Source of the DNA: V1-33 sp039795165
GTDB taxonomy: Bacteria; Verrucomicrobiota; Verrucomicrobiia; Verrucomicrobiales; V1-33
DNA length: 64,000 bases
Assembly (NCBI GenBank): GCA_039795165.1
Contig: JBDKER010000010.1
Span: 1-64,000 of the forward strand
Direction: 5' to 3'
The notes below the pieces were generated by a model. That model saw nothing but the letters and a program-made list of their open reading frames with translations. It was not told the DNA's origin and ran no database searches. The position numbers were made by a program, and so were the translations under genes. Of the stretch, positions 7,923-15,181 are shown piece after piece (position 1 is the stretch's first letter; every line of letters starts with the position of its first letter).

Positions 7923-8758
7923 AGCTGTGTGTTTCTCAGATCGCGTGGCATGCGCAGGAGGATGGCGAAGCGCATGCGTTGCTGGCGGCGCAGGGGATTG
8001 CGTTGGTGGAAGCAGCGCCGACGCGGATATTTGCGCATGGACTGGATGCGGTGGGGGTGGAGCAATTCCGGGAACTGCGGGAACGGGTCGAGGTGGTGGG
8101 GCTGACGTTTCATGCGATGCAGGCCCTGCTCTTTTCGCGGGCGGTGGTTCCGGGGGAGCGGGCGCGGACGGAAGGACTGGAGATTTTCGGTTCCGAGGAA
8201 GCGCGGCGGGAGACCATGCGGTATCTGATGAAGGTGATTGATGGGGCGGTGGTGCTTGGGGTGAAAGTTCTTGTTTTCGGGTCGCCGCGGCACCGCAGGC
8301 GGGGGGAATTGACGTATGTGCAGGCCGAGGCTGTGGCGGCACCATTCTTCCGGGAACTGGGGGATTATGCGGTGGAGCGGGGCTGTGTGATCGGGATGGA
8401 AGCGAATCCTCCGGAGTATGGCTGCGACTGGCTGACGGGGATGGATGAAGTTGTGGAATTTGTGGCGCGGGTGGGGTCGGCGGGATGTGCGGTGCACTGG
8501 GACTCTGGTGCGGTGCAGTTGCGTGGGGAAGACGCGGAGTCCTTGCTGCGGCGGGTGGCTCCGCTGCTGTGCCACTATCATGTCAGTGCTCCGAATCTGC
8601 GGGAACCGGAAGAGGATGGGTATCCGCACCGCGGGAGTGCTGAAGTGCTGCGGTCGGTGGGCTATGGTGGAGCCATCAGTCTGGAGATGGCGCGGAGTCC
8701 GCGGGGGCTGGAAGGACTGGCTGAGGCGGTGGCGAAACTGTGTGCGTGGTACCGATGA
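7919..8758 (+). CDS. Sugar phosphate isomerase/epimerase-like TIM barrel protein
   Basis: A 279-residue member of the xylose-isomerase-like TIM-barrel superfamily. Visible strands carry candidate metal ligands: IGMEANPPEYGCDW (Glu), AVHWDSGAVQL (His/Asp), LCHYHVSAPN (His) and AISLEMARSP (Glu at the last strand), the spacing expected of this fold. It starts at the ATG at 7919, which overlaps the previous stop as ATGA, so translation is coupled. Placed between an SDR epimerase and a FAD oxidoreductase it probably isomerises a sugar or sugar-acid intermediate, but the substrate is unknown. Confidence 0.75.
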   Translation: MKLCVSQIAWHAQEDGEAHALLAAQGIALVEAAPTRIFAHGLDAVGVEQFRELRERVEVVGLTFHAMQALLFSRAVVPGERARTEGLEIFGSEEARRETMRYLMKVIDGAVVLGVKVLVFGSPRHRRRGELTYVQAEAVAAPFFRELGDYAVERGCVIGMEANPPEYGCDWLTGMDEVVEFVARVGSAGCAVHWDSGAVQLRGEDAESLLRRVAPLLCHYHVSAPNLREPEEDGYPHRGSAEVLRSVGYGGAISLEMARSPRGLEGLAEAVAKLCAWYR

Positions 8759-9882
8759 ATGGAGAGGGCGGGAGCTGTGGTGCGCTGGTGATTGGCGGTG
8801 GATTCTTCGGCTGCATGGCCGCGGTGCGGCTGCGGAAGTCATACTCGCGGGTGGTGCTCTGCGAGATGGGCGACCGTCTGCTGGGGCGTGCGTCCTATCA
8901 CAACCAGGCGCGGGTGCACAACGGGTATCATTATCCCCGGAGTCTGCTGACGGCCTTGCGGTCGCATGTCAATTTCCCGGTCTTTGTGGATGCCTTCCGG
9001 AGTGCGGTGGTGGATGGATTCGAGAAGCTCTACGCGGTGCCGCGGCGGCTATCGAAGGTCAATGCGGCGCAGTTTGCGGCGGTCATGAAGCGGGTGGGGG
9101 CACCGGTGCGCGAGTGCCGGGGGGCGCGGCGGAAGCTGTTTGCGGCGGACCTGATCGAGGAAGTATTTGCTGTGGAGGAATATGCCTTTGATGCGGTGGA
9201 GCTGGCGCGGCTGGCGCGCGAGATGCTGGAGGCTGAGGGGGTGGAAGTGCGCCTTGGGAGTGAAGTGACTTCACTGCGCTGGGATGGCCGGGAATCGTTT
9301 GCGGTGGAATTGGGCGGCGGGGAGTCGCTGCGGGCCGGGCGGGTTTTCAACTGTGCCTATGCGCGGGTGAATCACAATCTGAGGATGGCTGGGTTTGGGC
9401 CCGTGAAGCTGCGGCATGAACTGGCGGAGCTGTGTCTTGCGGAGGTGCCGGGTGAACTCCGTGATGTGGGAGTGACGGTGATGTGCGGGCCATTTTTCTC
9501 GGTGATGCCCTTTCCTCCGCGTGGTCTGCATACACTGAGCCATGTGCGCTACACGCCGCATACGTGGTGGCTGGACGATGAGAGTCATGTGGTGGATCCC
9601 TATGCGGTGATGAGGGCGCAGGAACGGCGGAGTGCGTGGCAGTACATGGTGCGGGATGCGCAGCGGTATCTGCCGTGTCTGCGGGAAGCGGTTTACCGTG
9701 ACAGTCTGTGGGAAGTGAAGACCGTGCTTCCGCAGCATGAAGAAGACGACGGTCGTCCGATTCTGTTTTACCGGGCGAAGGAGACGCCGCGCTATGTGAG
9801 CATCATGGGGGGGAAGATCGACAATGTTTTTGATTGTCAGATGGAGCTCGACCGGGAACTGGAGGGTCAGTCATGTCGCTGA
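8755..9882 (+). CDS. FAD-dependent oxidoreductase
   Basis: A 375-residue flavoprotein with an N-terminal dinucleotide-binding motif, LVIGGGFFGCMAAVRL at about 11-26, followed by a glutamate in VVLCEMGDRLLGRAS. The block LGRASYHNQARVHNGYHYPR is typical of a DAO-like subgroup found in surface-polysaccharide gene clusters. The C-terminal FAD-contact region is YVSIMGGKIDNVFD. It starts at 8755, again overlapping the previous stop by four bases. In context it probably oxidises or reduces a sugar-derived intermediate; I cannot name the substrate. Confidence 0.75.
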   Translation: MNGEGGSCGALVIGGGFFGCMAAVRLRKSYSRVVLCEMGDRLLGRASYHNQARVHNGYHYPRSLLTALRSHVNFPVFVDAFRSAVVDGFEKLYAVPRRLSKVNAAQFAAVMKRVGAPVRECRGARRKLFAADLIEEVFAVEEYAFDAVELARLAREMLEAEGVEVRLGSEVTSLRWDGRESFAVELGGGESLRAGRVFNCAYARVNHNLRMAGFGPVKLRHELAELCLAEVPGELRDVGVTVMCGPFFSVMPFPPRGLHTLSHVRYTPHTWWLDDESHVVDPYAVMRAQERRSAWQYMVRDAQRYLPCLREAVYRDSLWEVKTVLPQHEEDDGRPILFYRAKETPRYVSIMGGKIDNVFDCQMELDRELEGQSCR

Positions 9883-10784
9883 ACAACCGATTTGTCTCGA
9901 TTGTACTTCCGGTGCAGGAATCGGCTCCGCTGCAGGCGCGGCTGGCGTCGCTGCATGCGCTGCTGAGCCAGCGGTGTCAGCATTTTGAGATTGTGGTGAT
10001 TGATGATGGGTGTGGGGAGCCTGTGGAGAAGGTGCTGGGTGGGCTGCTGGGATCGCTCAGTTGTCTGCGGGTGCTGACATTGTCGCGGCGGTTTGGAGGA
10101 GAGGCGGCGATCCGGGCGGGGCTGCAGAGTGCGATTGGGGACATGGTGGTGGTGATGGAGATCGGGCTCGATCCGGTGGCGCGGGTGCCGGACATGCTGG
10201 AGTTGTGTCTGCGGGGGCATGGGGTGGTTGTGGGGGTGCCTGAGTCCGGCTTTGACGAGTATCCTTTGAGGAGGTGGGGATCGGCCTTGTTTCACGGGTT
10301 GAACCGTCGGCTGAGCGGGATGGAGCTGTATCCTGGGTCGTCGTGGTTCCGGGTACTTTCGCGGTCGGCGCTCAATGCGCTGGCGGTATCGCAGTATGAC
10401 ACGCTGCCGTTCCGTCAGGCCACGGTGAGTCTGGGTTTCAATCCGGGAGTTCTGAAGTACCGCCGGGATCCGTTTTCCGGGACGGTGCCGAAGCCATCGT
10501 TCTGGAAGGATGTGCAGCAGGCGCTGGATGTGCTTTTCATGGAGAGCGGGGCACCTGGGATGGTCATGGCGCTGGCTGGGGTGGGTGGGATGCTGCTGAG
10601 TCTGCTGAGCGGGTTGCCGCTTTGGTTTCTGGCATTTCTGCTGCTGACCGTGCTGAGTCAGTATGTGCACCGCAATCTGCAGCGGCTGCAGCCTCGTCCG
10701 GCGTATGTGGTCATGAACGAAGTATCGAGTGCGGTGGAGATCCGGGATGCGGGGCGCCGCAATGTGGTGCATGAATCCGGCTGA
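9873..10784 (+). CDS. Family 2 glycosyltransferase with C-terminal membrane segment
   Basis: A 303-residue GT-A protein related to polyprenyl-phosphate glycosyltransferases. It starts VSIVLPVQES and continues with EIVVIDDGCGEP (nucleotide-binding Asp) and LTLSRRFGGEAAIRAGLQSA, the usual LSRNFGxxAAxxAG block. A hydrophobic hairpin around residues 230-270 predicts membrane anchoring. Where relatives have a metal-binding D-x-D (DxDLQDPP) this protein reads VVVMEIGLDPVARVP, so the canonical acidic motif is degenerate. It overlaps the previous gene by 10 bases and the next by one. It may transfer a sugar to a lipid carrier or may be catalytically altered. Confidence 0.75.
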   Translation: MSLNNRFVSIVLPVQESAPLQARLASLHALLSQRCQHFEIVVIDDGCGEPVEKVLGGLLGSLSCLRVLTLSRRFGGEAAIRAGLQSAIGDMVVVMEIGLDPVARVPDMLELCLRGHGVVVGVPESGFDEYPLRRWGSALFHGLNRRLSGMELYPGSSWFRVLSRSALNALAVSQYDTLPFRQATVSLGFNPGVLKYRRDPFSGTVPKPSFWKDVQQALDVLFMESGAPGMVMALAGVGGMLLSLLSGLPLWFLAFLLLTVLSQYVHRNLQRLQPRPAYVVMNEVSSAVEIRDAGRRNVVHESG

Positions 10785-11584
10785 TGAGCGAGAGCCGAGA
10801 CAGTGGGTCAGGCTGGGAAGTGCCGGAGTACCGGGTTGAGGCGCTGCGGGGCCGGCGGTGTCGGTATGTGGTGGTGGTATTTGTGATCAACGAGGGGGAA
10901 CGCGTGCGTCGGCAGCTGCGGAAGATGGAGGTGCTGACGGGAGAGGTGGATGTGGTGGTGGCCGATGGGGGGAGCACGGATGGGTCGCTGGAGGCTCCGT
11001 TTCCGGCGTCGTGCGGGGTGCGGGCCGTGCTTGTGAAGACCGGGTCTGGGAAGCTGAGTGCGCAGATGCGGATGGCCTTGTCCTGGGCATTGCGGGAGGG
11101 GTACGAGGGAGTGGTGGTGATGGATGGGAATGACAAGGATGGCGTGTCTGCCGTGACCGGGTTTGTGAAGGCTTTGGATGCCGGATGGGATCATGTGCAG
11201 GGGAGCCGGTATGTGGAGGGAGGGAGGGCTGTGAATACTCCGTGGCTGCGGCACTGGGGGGTTCGGTTGCTGCATGCTCCGCTACTCAGTCTGGCGTCGG
11301 GGCGGGCGTGGACAGACACGACCAATGGTTTCCGGTCGTACAGCCGGCGGTTTCTGCTGGATGCGCGGGTGCAGCCGTTCCGGGATGTGTTCCGGACGTA
11401 TGAACTGCATTATTATCTGGCGATCCGGGCGGCGCGGCTGGGTTTCCGGTGCTGTGAGTTGCCCGTGACGCGGGAGTATCCTGCGGACGGAGCTGTCCCG
11501 ACCAAGATATCGGGCTGGCGGGGCAACCTGCATATTCTGCGGGTGCTCCTTGCGGCCTGTGCGGGTTGTTACGATCCGCGTTGA
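10784..11584 (+). CDS. Family 2 glycosyltransferase
   Basis: A 266-residue GT-A glycosyltransferase without membrane segments. Recognisable blocks are VVVVFVINEGERV, DVVVADGGSTDGS, the donor-binding acidic motif VVVMDGNDKDG around residue 111, and a family-typical DTTNGFRSYSRRFL segment. Its start overlaps the previous stop as TGATG, so it is the coupled last gene of the 7113-11584 operon. It ends 17 bases from the convergent parvulin gene, with no obvious terminator in the gap. It probably adds a sugar or polyol phosphate to a cell-surface glycan. Confidence 0.78.
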   Translation: MSESRDSGSGWEVPEYRVEALRGRRCRYVVVVFVINEGERVRRQLRKMEVLTGEVDVVVADGGSTDGSLEAPFPASCGVRAVLVKTGSGKLSAQMRMALSWALREGYEGVVVMDGNDKDGVSAVTGFVKALDAGWDHVQGSRYVEGGRAVNTPWLRHWGVRLLHAPLLSLASGRAWTDTTNGFRSYSRRFLLDARVQPFRDVFRTYELHYYLAIRAARLGFRCCELPVTREYPADGAVPTKISGWRGNLHILRVLLAACAGCYDPR

Positions 11585-11601
11585 GGGGTGGGGCGGGGGC
11601 T

Positions 11602-12468
11602 TCAGTCCTCCGTGCCCGTGATGTCGGCCGACTGGCGGAGCGAGGCGACCAATTGGCGGGTGGCTTCCTGGCGGTGGTCGTGGAGGATGCGTTCGCGGAT
11701 TTCCGGGGCCACTTCGTCGCATGGTTTGGGTGCGGGCGGGCGGCGTCCGGTGATTTTGGCGAGGTGGAAGCCCCAGTGGCTTGCGAAGACCGGGCTGATT
11801 TCGCCTTCCTCGAGAGAGAAGACGATGAGGTCGAATTCCTCCATGTAGTCGCCGCGGCGGAACCAGCCGAGGTCGACGAGTTTATCTTCCTTGTCGGTGT
11901 GGGTCCGGGCGAGGGCGTCGAAGTCGGCCCCGGAGCGTGCTTCCGCGCGGATGGAGCGGAGGGATTGGTAGATGGCCTCGCGGTCCTCTGATTTTTCGAC
12001 TTGTTTGAAGAGGTGGGAGGCGCGGATTTCCTCCGGTGTCATGAATTCGCCGAGGTGGGCGTGGTACCATGCCTTGAGGTCGGCGGGGGACGGTTCCGGT
12101 TCCGGGGACCATGCTTCGCGGAGGAGGAGGTCGACCCGGAGGCCGGCGCGGACGTCATCGTGGACGAGGTGTTCTGATTCCGGGGTGAGGCCGGTGGCAG
12201 CGAAGAACTGGTCGCGGCCGCCGTGTTCGCTGATGAGACTTTCGACGCGTGCGGCGATGTCTTCCGGTGGGATGGAGGGGAAGCGGCGTTCTGCTTCCTG
12301 GTTGAGGAGGACGCGGGCGGTGATGTTATCGCGGGCGTACTGGCGGAATTCGGGATCGCGTTCACAGCAGGAGACGCGCGCCATGCGTTCGTAGTGCGAT
12401 TTGATGTTCTGGAATTCCTCCTGGAGGATTTCCGGTGGAATGGATTCGCCGTTGATGGTGAGTGGCAT
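11602..12468 (-). CDS. Parvulin-type peptidyl-prolyl isomerase (SurA/PpiC-like)
   Basis: A 288-residue protein with an N-terminal SurA-like chaperone region and one PpiC rotamase domain (about 150-260). The rotamase domain contains EIRASHLFKQ, GADFDALARTHTDKED, DLGWFRRGDYMEEFD and SHWGFHLAKI, all typical parvulin elements. There is no obvious signal peptide at the chosen ATG (12468); the open frame extends upstream to 12687, but that part overlaps batE in another frame and is Pro/Ser-rich shadow. It is the last gene of the Bat operon, 16 bases after batE, suggesting it helps fold exported or membrane-associated clients of that system. Confidence 0.8.
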   Translation of the reverse strand: MPLTINGESIPPEILQEEFQNIKSHYERMARVSCCERDPEFRQYARDNITARVLLNQEAERRFPSIPPEDIAARVESLISEHGGRDQFFAATGLTPESEHLVHDDVRAGLRVDLLLREAWSPEPEPSPADLKAWYHAHLGEFMTPEEIRASHLFKQVEKSEDREAIYQSLRSIRAEARSGADFDALARTHTDKEDKLVDLGWFRRGDYMEEFDLIVFSLEEGEISPVFASHWGFHLAKITGRRPPAPKPCDEVAPEIRERILHDHRQEATRQLVASLRQSADITGTED

Positions 12469-12484
12469 AAAGTCGCGTGGGGGA

Positions 12485-13336
12485 TCAGTCGGCGAGGGAT
12501 TGATGCCATGGCCAGAGCTTCTCGAGGGAGGCGGAGCGGACCCAGCCGCGGAGGGGTTGGTCCGAGGGAGAAGGGATGGAGCAGTAGGTCCAGAGGCCCT
12601 CCGTGCGGATTGGGAGAACTTCCGAGCCTTGGGGGAGGGAAATGACGGTGGGGGACGCTTCTGCGGGGGCGGTGAAGGCTGAGGCATCTTTGGCAGTGAC
12701 GACCTCGCAGGCTGTCACGGGGGCGGCGGCCTTTTTCTTGAGGGCGAGAAAGGCGAGCGAGGTGATGAAGATGGGGACGGCGGTGCCGAGGATGGCTGTG
12801 AGGGGCCAGCGGCGTCCGGGTTTCGGGGTGAGCCAGAGCAGCCAGAGCAGGGCGAGGCCGGCGGCCCATGCGGAGGCGGTCAGGGCTGGGATGAGGAAGC
12901 GTTTGGGGATGCGTTCGGCGAAGCTGCGTTCGAAGCTGAGAAATCCGGATTTATTGGCGAGGAAGCGGAGGTTCTGGCGGGATTCCGGGAGCCATGGATT
13001 GAGGGCGAGGGCGCGGCGCATCCAGAGGGCGGCGCTGGCATCGTTTCCGGCGCGGAAGTGGGCGGTGGCGAGGTTGTGGCAGATTTCTGGTGCGATGCTG
13101 CCGCTGGGCGCGGCGGTGACCGTTTCGAATTTTTCGATGGCCTTGTCCCAGTCGCCTGCCTTGAAGGCGATTTCGGCATCCTCGATGGAGCGGCTGAGGG
13201 ATTCGGCTGAGGGGGCCGCGGGAGCCTTGGCCGGTGGTGGGGGCGTTGGTTCGGCTGGGGCGGCGGGGTCGGCCGCCATGAGGGGGAGGGCGGTCGTGAC
13301 GGCGAGCCGCAGCAGAGTGCGCAGGAAAGAAGGCAT
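12485..13336 (-). CDS. BatE-like TPR and SH3 domain protein
   Basis: A 283-residue protein with a signal-type N-terminus (MPSFLRTLLRLAVTTALPLM), a Pro/Ala linker, and TPR-like helices (AEIAFKAGDWDKAIEKFETV, then EICHNLATAHFRAGNDASAA). Two hydrophobic segments follow around 155-215 and a bacterial SH3 domain ends the protein (SEVLPIRTEGLWTYCSIP...GWVRSASLEKLWPW). This domain order is that of BatE in Bacteroides aerotolerance operons. The start ATG at 13336 lies 11 bases after the batD stop. The presumed role is periplasmic scaffolding with BatA/B/D. Confidence 0.8.
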   Translation of the reverse strand: MPSFLRTLLRLAVTTALPLMAADPAAPAEPTPPPPAKAPAAPSAESLSRSIEDAEIAFKAGDWDKAIEKFETVTAAPSGSIAPEICHNLATAHFRAGNDASAALWMRRALALNPWLPESRQNLRFLANKSGFLSFERSFAERIPKRFLIPALTASAWAAGLALLWLLWLTPKPGRRWPLTAILGTAVPIFITSLAFLALKKKAAAPVTACEVVTAKDASAFTAPAEASPTVISLPQGSEVLPIRTEGLWTYCSIPSPSDQPLRGWVRSASLEKLWPWHQSLAD

Positions 13337-13347
13337 GAGGAGAGGGG

Positions 13348-15159
13348 TCAGGAGGGCAGGACCGAGGGCAGGATCTGGAGGGCGCGGCTGCGTTCGTCCG
13401 CGGGGACGGGGGTGTCTGCGGAGCCGGGGCTGGCGTAGCGCCAGAAGTCGCGGCGGGCTAGGACTGCCGCGAGGTCTGGATGATTGGGGAGCGGGGATTT
13501 GCGGTGATGGGACCATGCGGTCAGGTATTCGCTGACGAGGGCGTAGAACTCCGAGCCAGTGAGGTTCTGCTTGCGGAGGTCTGCGAGAATATCGCGGCAT
13601 GGTCTCGGGGAGCCTGGCGGGGGTTGGCTGGCGAGCCGGGCGGCCTTGTTTCTGCGGATGCTGCCTGCGGCGAAGAGGAGTGCGGCGGCTGCGGCGGGAG
13701 CCGCGTGCCACCAGCCGGCGGGAGCTGGCAGGACCGAACCGTAAAGCGGGCGGAGCGGGCTTTGGGGAAGCAGCTGCGGGAGGATATCCTGGAGGTCCTC
13801 GCTGGGGGCAGGAGTACCGAGGAGGGAGAAATCGCGCGCGGATTCCGTGGTGGTGCCTGCGCTGGCACCGGTTCCCTCGCTGGGGGGCTGGCCTGTGACG
13901 ATCAGTTCGAGGGGTTCCGTGCGGACTGTTTCATACTTTCCGGAGGAAGGATTGAAGAACGAGAGGGAGTAGACCGCTTTGAGCGATCCGCTTTTTTCCG
14001 GGAAGACGAGCTGGGTGAAGCGTTTTTCGCCGGGTTCGCTGCCCCAGTCGCGGTTTTCCATGGAGACTTTGGCTGGGTAGGTGCGGAAGCCCTCCGGGTT
14101 TTCGAGGGTGGGGTTGCCGACCGAGTCGAAGTTGCCTGATCCGGCGATGGCGATTTCGAAGGCGACGGGGTCGCCGAGGTTGACCTGCCATGGTGGGGCA
14201 CCGGGGTTGTCGGCGCGGGCCATGATGGTGAACTGGCCGACGGCACCGGCGAACGTGCTGGGTTTATCCGGGGGGAGGTCCTTGACGGTGATGTCGATTC
14301 CGTTGCTGCGGAGCTTGAGGCTGCGGCGGGAGGAAGGCATGCCGCCGAAGGGGTCGCGCAGGCCACCGGCCATGGGCATGAGGACATCGGCTTTCACTTC
14401 GGCGGGTCCGAGGGTGAGTTTACCGGGTTTCATGGCGGTCATGACGCTTTGGGCGCGGTAGACGCGCCATGTTTCGCTGCCGACGTCCTGGAGGTCGAGG
14501 CTGGGAATGCGGTCGAAGCGGGCTACGGCGAAGCCTTCTGAGGTGATGGTGGGGAAGATCTGGCTGGCGATCTGGACGGCTGGGTGCATGAGCACGGTGA
14601 CCGTGATGGGGACGAGTTCGCCCTTCCAGATTTCGGTGCGGCTGGCGCTGAGTTGGACCTGAGGCATCATGGAGCCGTCGATGGGGGCGGCGCCTTCCTT
14701 GACGGTGAGGGTGGCGGCTTCCGAGGTGATGGTCTGGCCATCGACTGTGAAGGTCTGGGGTGGGATGGAGTACTGACCTTCCGTTTCTGCTTCGATGAGG
14801 TAGCGGAGTTCGATGTAGCGGACGAGCGAGCCATTATTGAAAAGCTGCTGGCTGCTGACTCCGGCGAAGCGGATCCCGAGGCCATCGACTTCGATGGAGC
14901 GGGGGTAGTCTTCGAGGCCGCGGGCGCTGTCGAGGCGGTAGGAGAGAACGACGCCTTCGCCTGGGCTGACGGTGGCGGCTGAGAGGAGGGGTTTGATGCG
15001 GGCGGGGGCGTCCGGTGCGGGAGCCGGGGGCTGGGTTGCGGCTGGTGGCGGGGGTGGCTGATCTGGTGGGGTGGGCACGGGGGGCTGCTGGGCGCGGGCG
15101 GCCGTGAGGGCTGCTGCCAGAGCGGCTCCGGCGCTGAATCGGAGGAGAGAGGAAATCAT
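13348..15159 (-). CDS. BatD family protein
   Basis: A 603-residue exported protein: signal peptide MISSLLRFSAGAALAAALTA, a Pro-rich linker, several Ig-like beta domains typical of BatD (for example YIELRYLIEAETEGQYSIPP and VSMENRDWGSEPGEKRF), then one membrane segment (WWHAAPAAAAALLFAAGS) and a cytoplasmic tail near the end. BatD is the large periplasmic subunit of the MoxR-Bat complex implicated in oxidative or envelope stress. It sits 22 bases downstream of the batB-batC fusion and 11 bases before batE. The very high proline content in the linker follows the local strand bias. Confidence 0.85.
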   Translation of the reverse strand: MISSLLRFSAGAALAAALTAARAQQPPVPTPPDQPPPPPAATQPPAPAPDAPARIKPLLSAATVSPGEGVVLSYRLDSARGLEDYPRSIEVDGLGIRFAGVSSQQLFNNGSLVRYIELRYLIEAETEGQYSIPPQTFTVDGQTITSEAATLTVKEGAAPIDGSMMPQVQLSASRTEIWKGELVPITVTVLMHPAVQIASQIFPTITSEGFAVARFDRIPSLDLQDVGSETWRVYRAQSVMTAMKPGKLTLGPAEVKADVLMPMAGGLRDPFGGMPSSRRSLKLRSNGIDITVKDLPPDKPSTFAGAVGQFTIMARADNPGAPPWQVNLGDPVAFEIAIAGSGNFDSVGNPTLENPEGFRTYPAKVSMENRDWGSEPGEKRFTQLVFPEKSGSLKAVYSLSFFNPSSGKYETVRTEPLELIVTGQPPSEGTGASAGTTTESARDFSLLGTPAPSEDLQDILPQLLPQSPLRPLYGSVLPAPAGWWHAAPAAAAALLFAAGSIRRNKAARLASQPPPGSPRPCRDILADLRKQNLTGSEFYALVSEYLTAWSHHRKSPLPNHPDLAAVLARRDFWRYASPGSADTPVPADERSRALQILPSVLPS

Positions 15160-15181
15160 GGGGTGGGTGGGGGTCGGTTGG

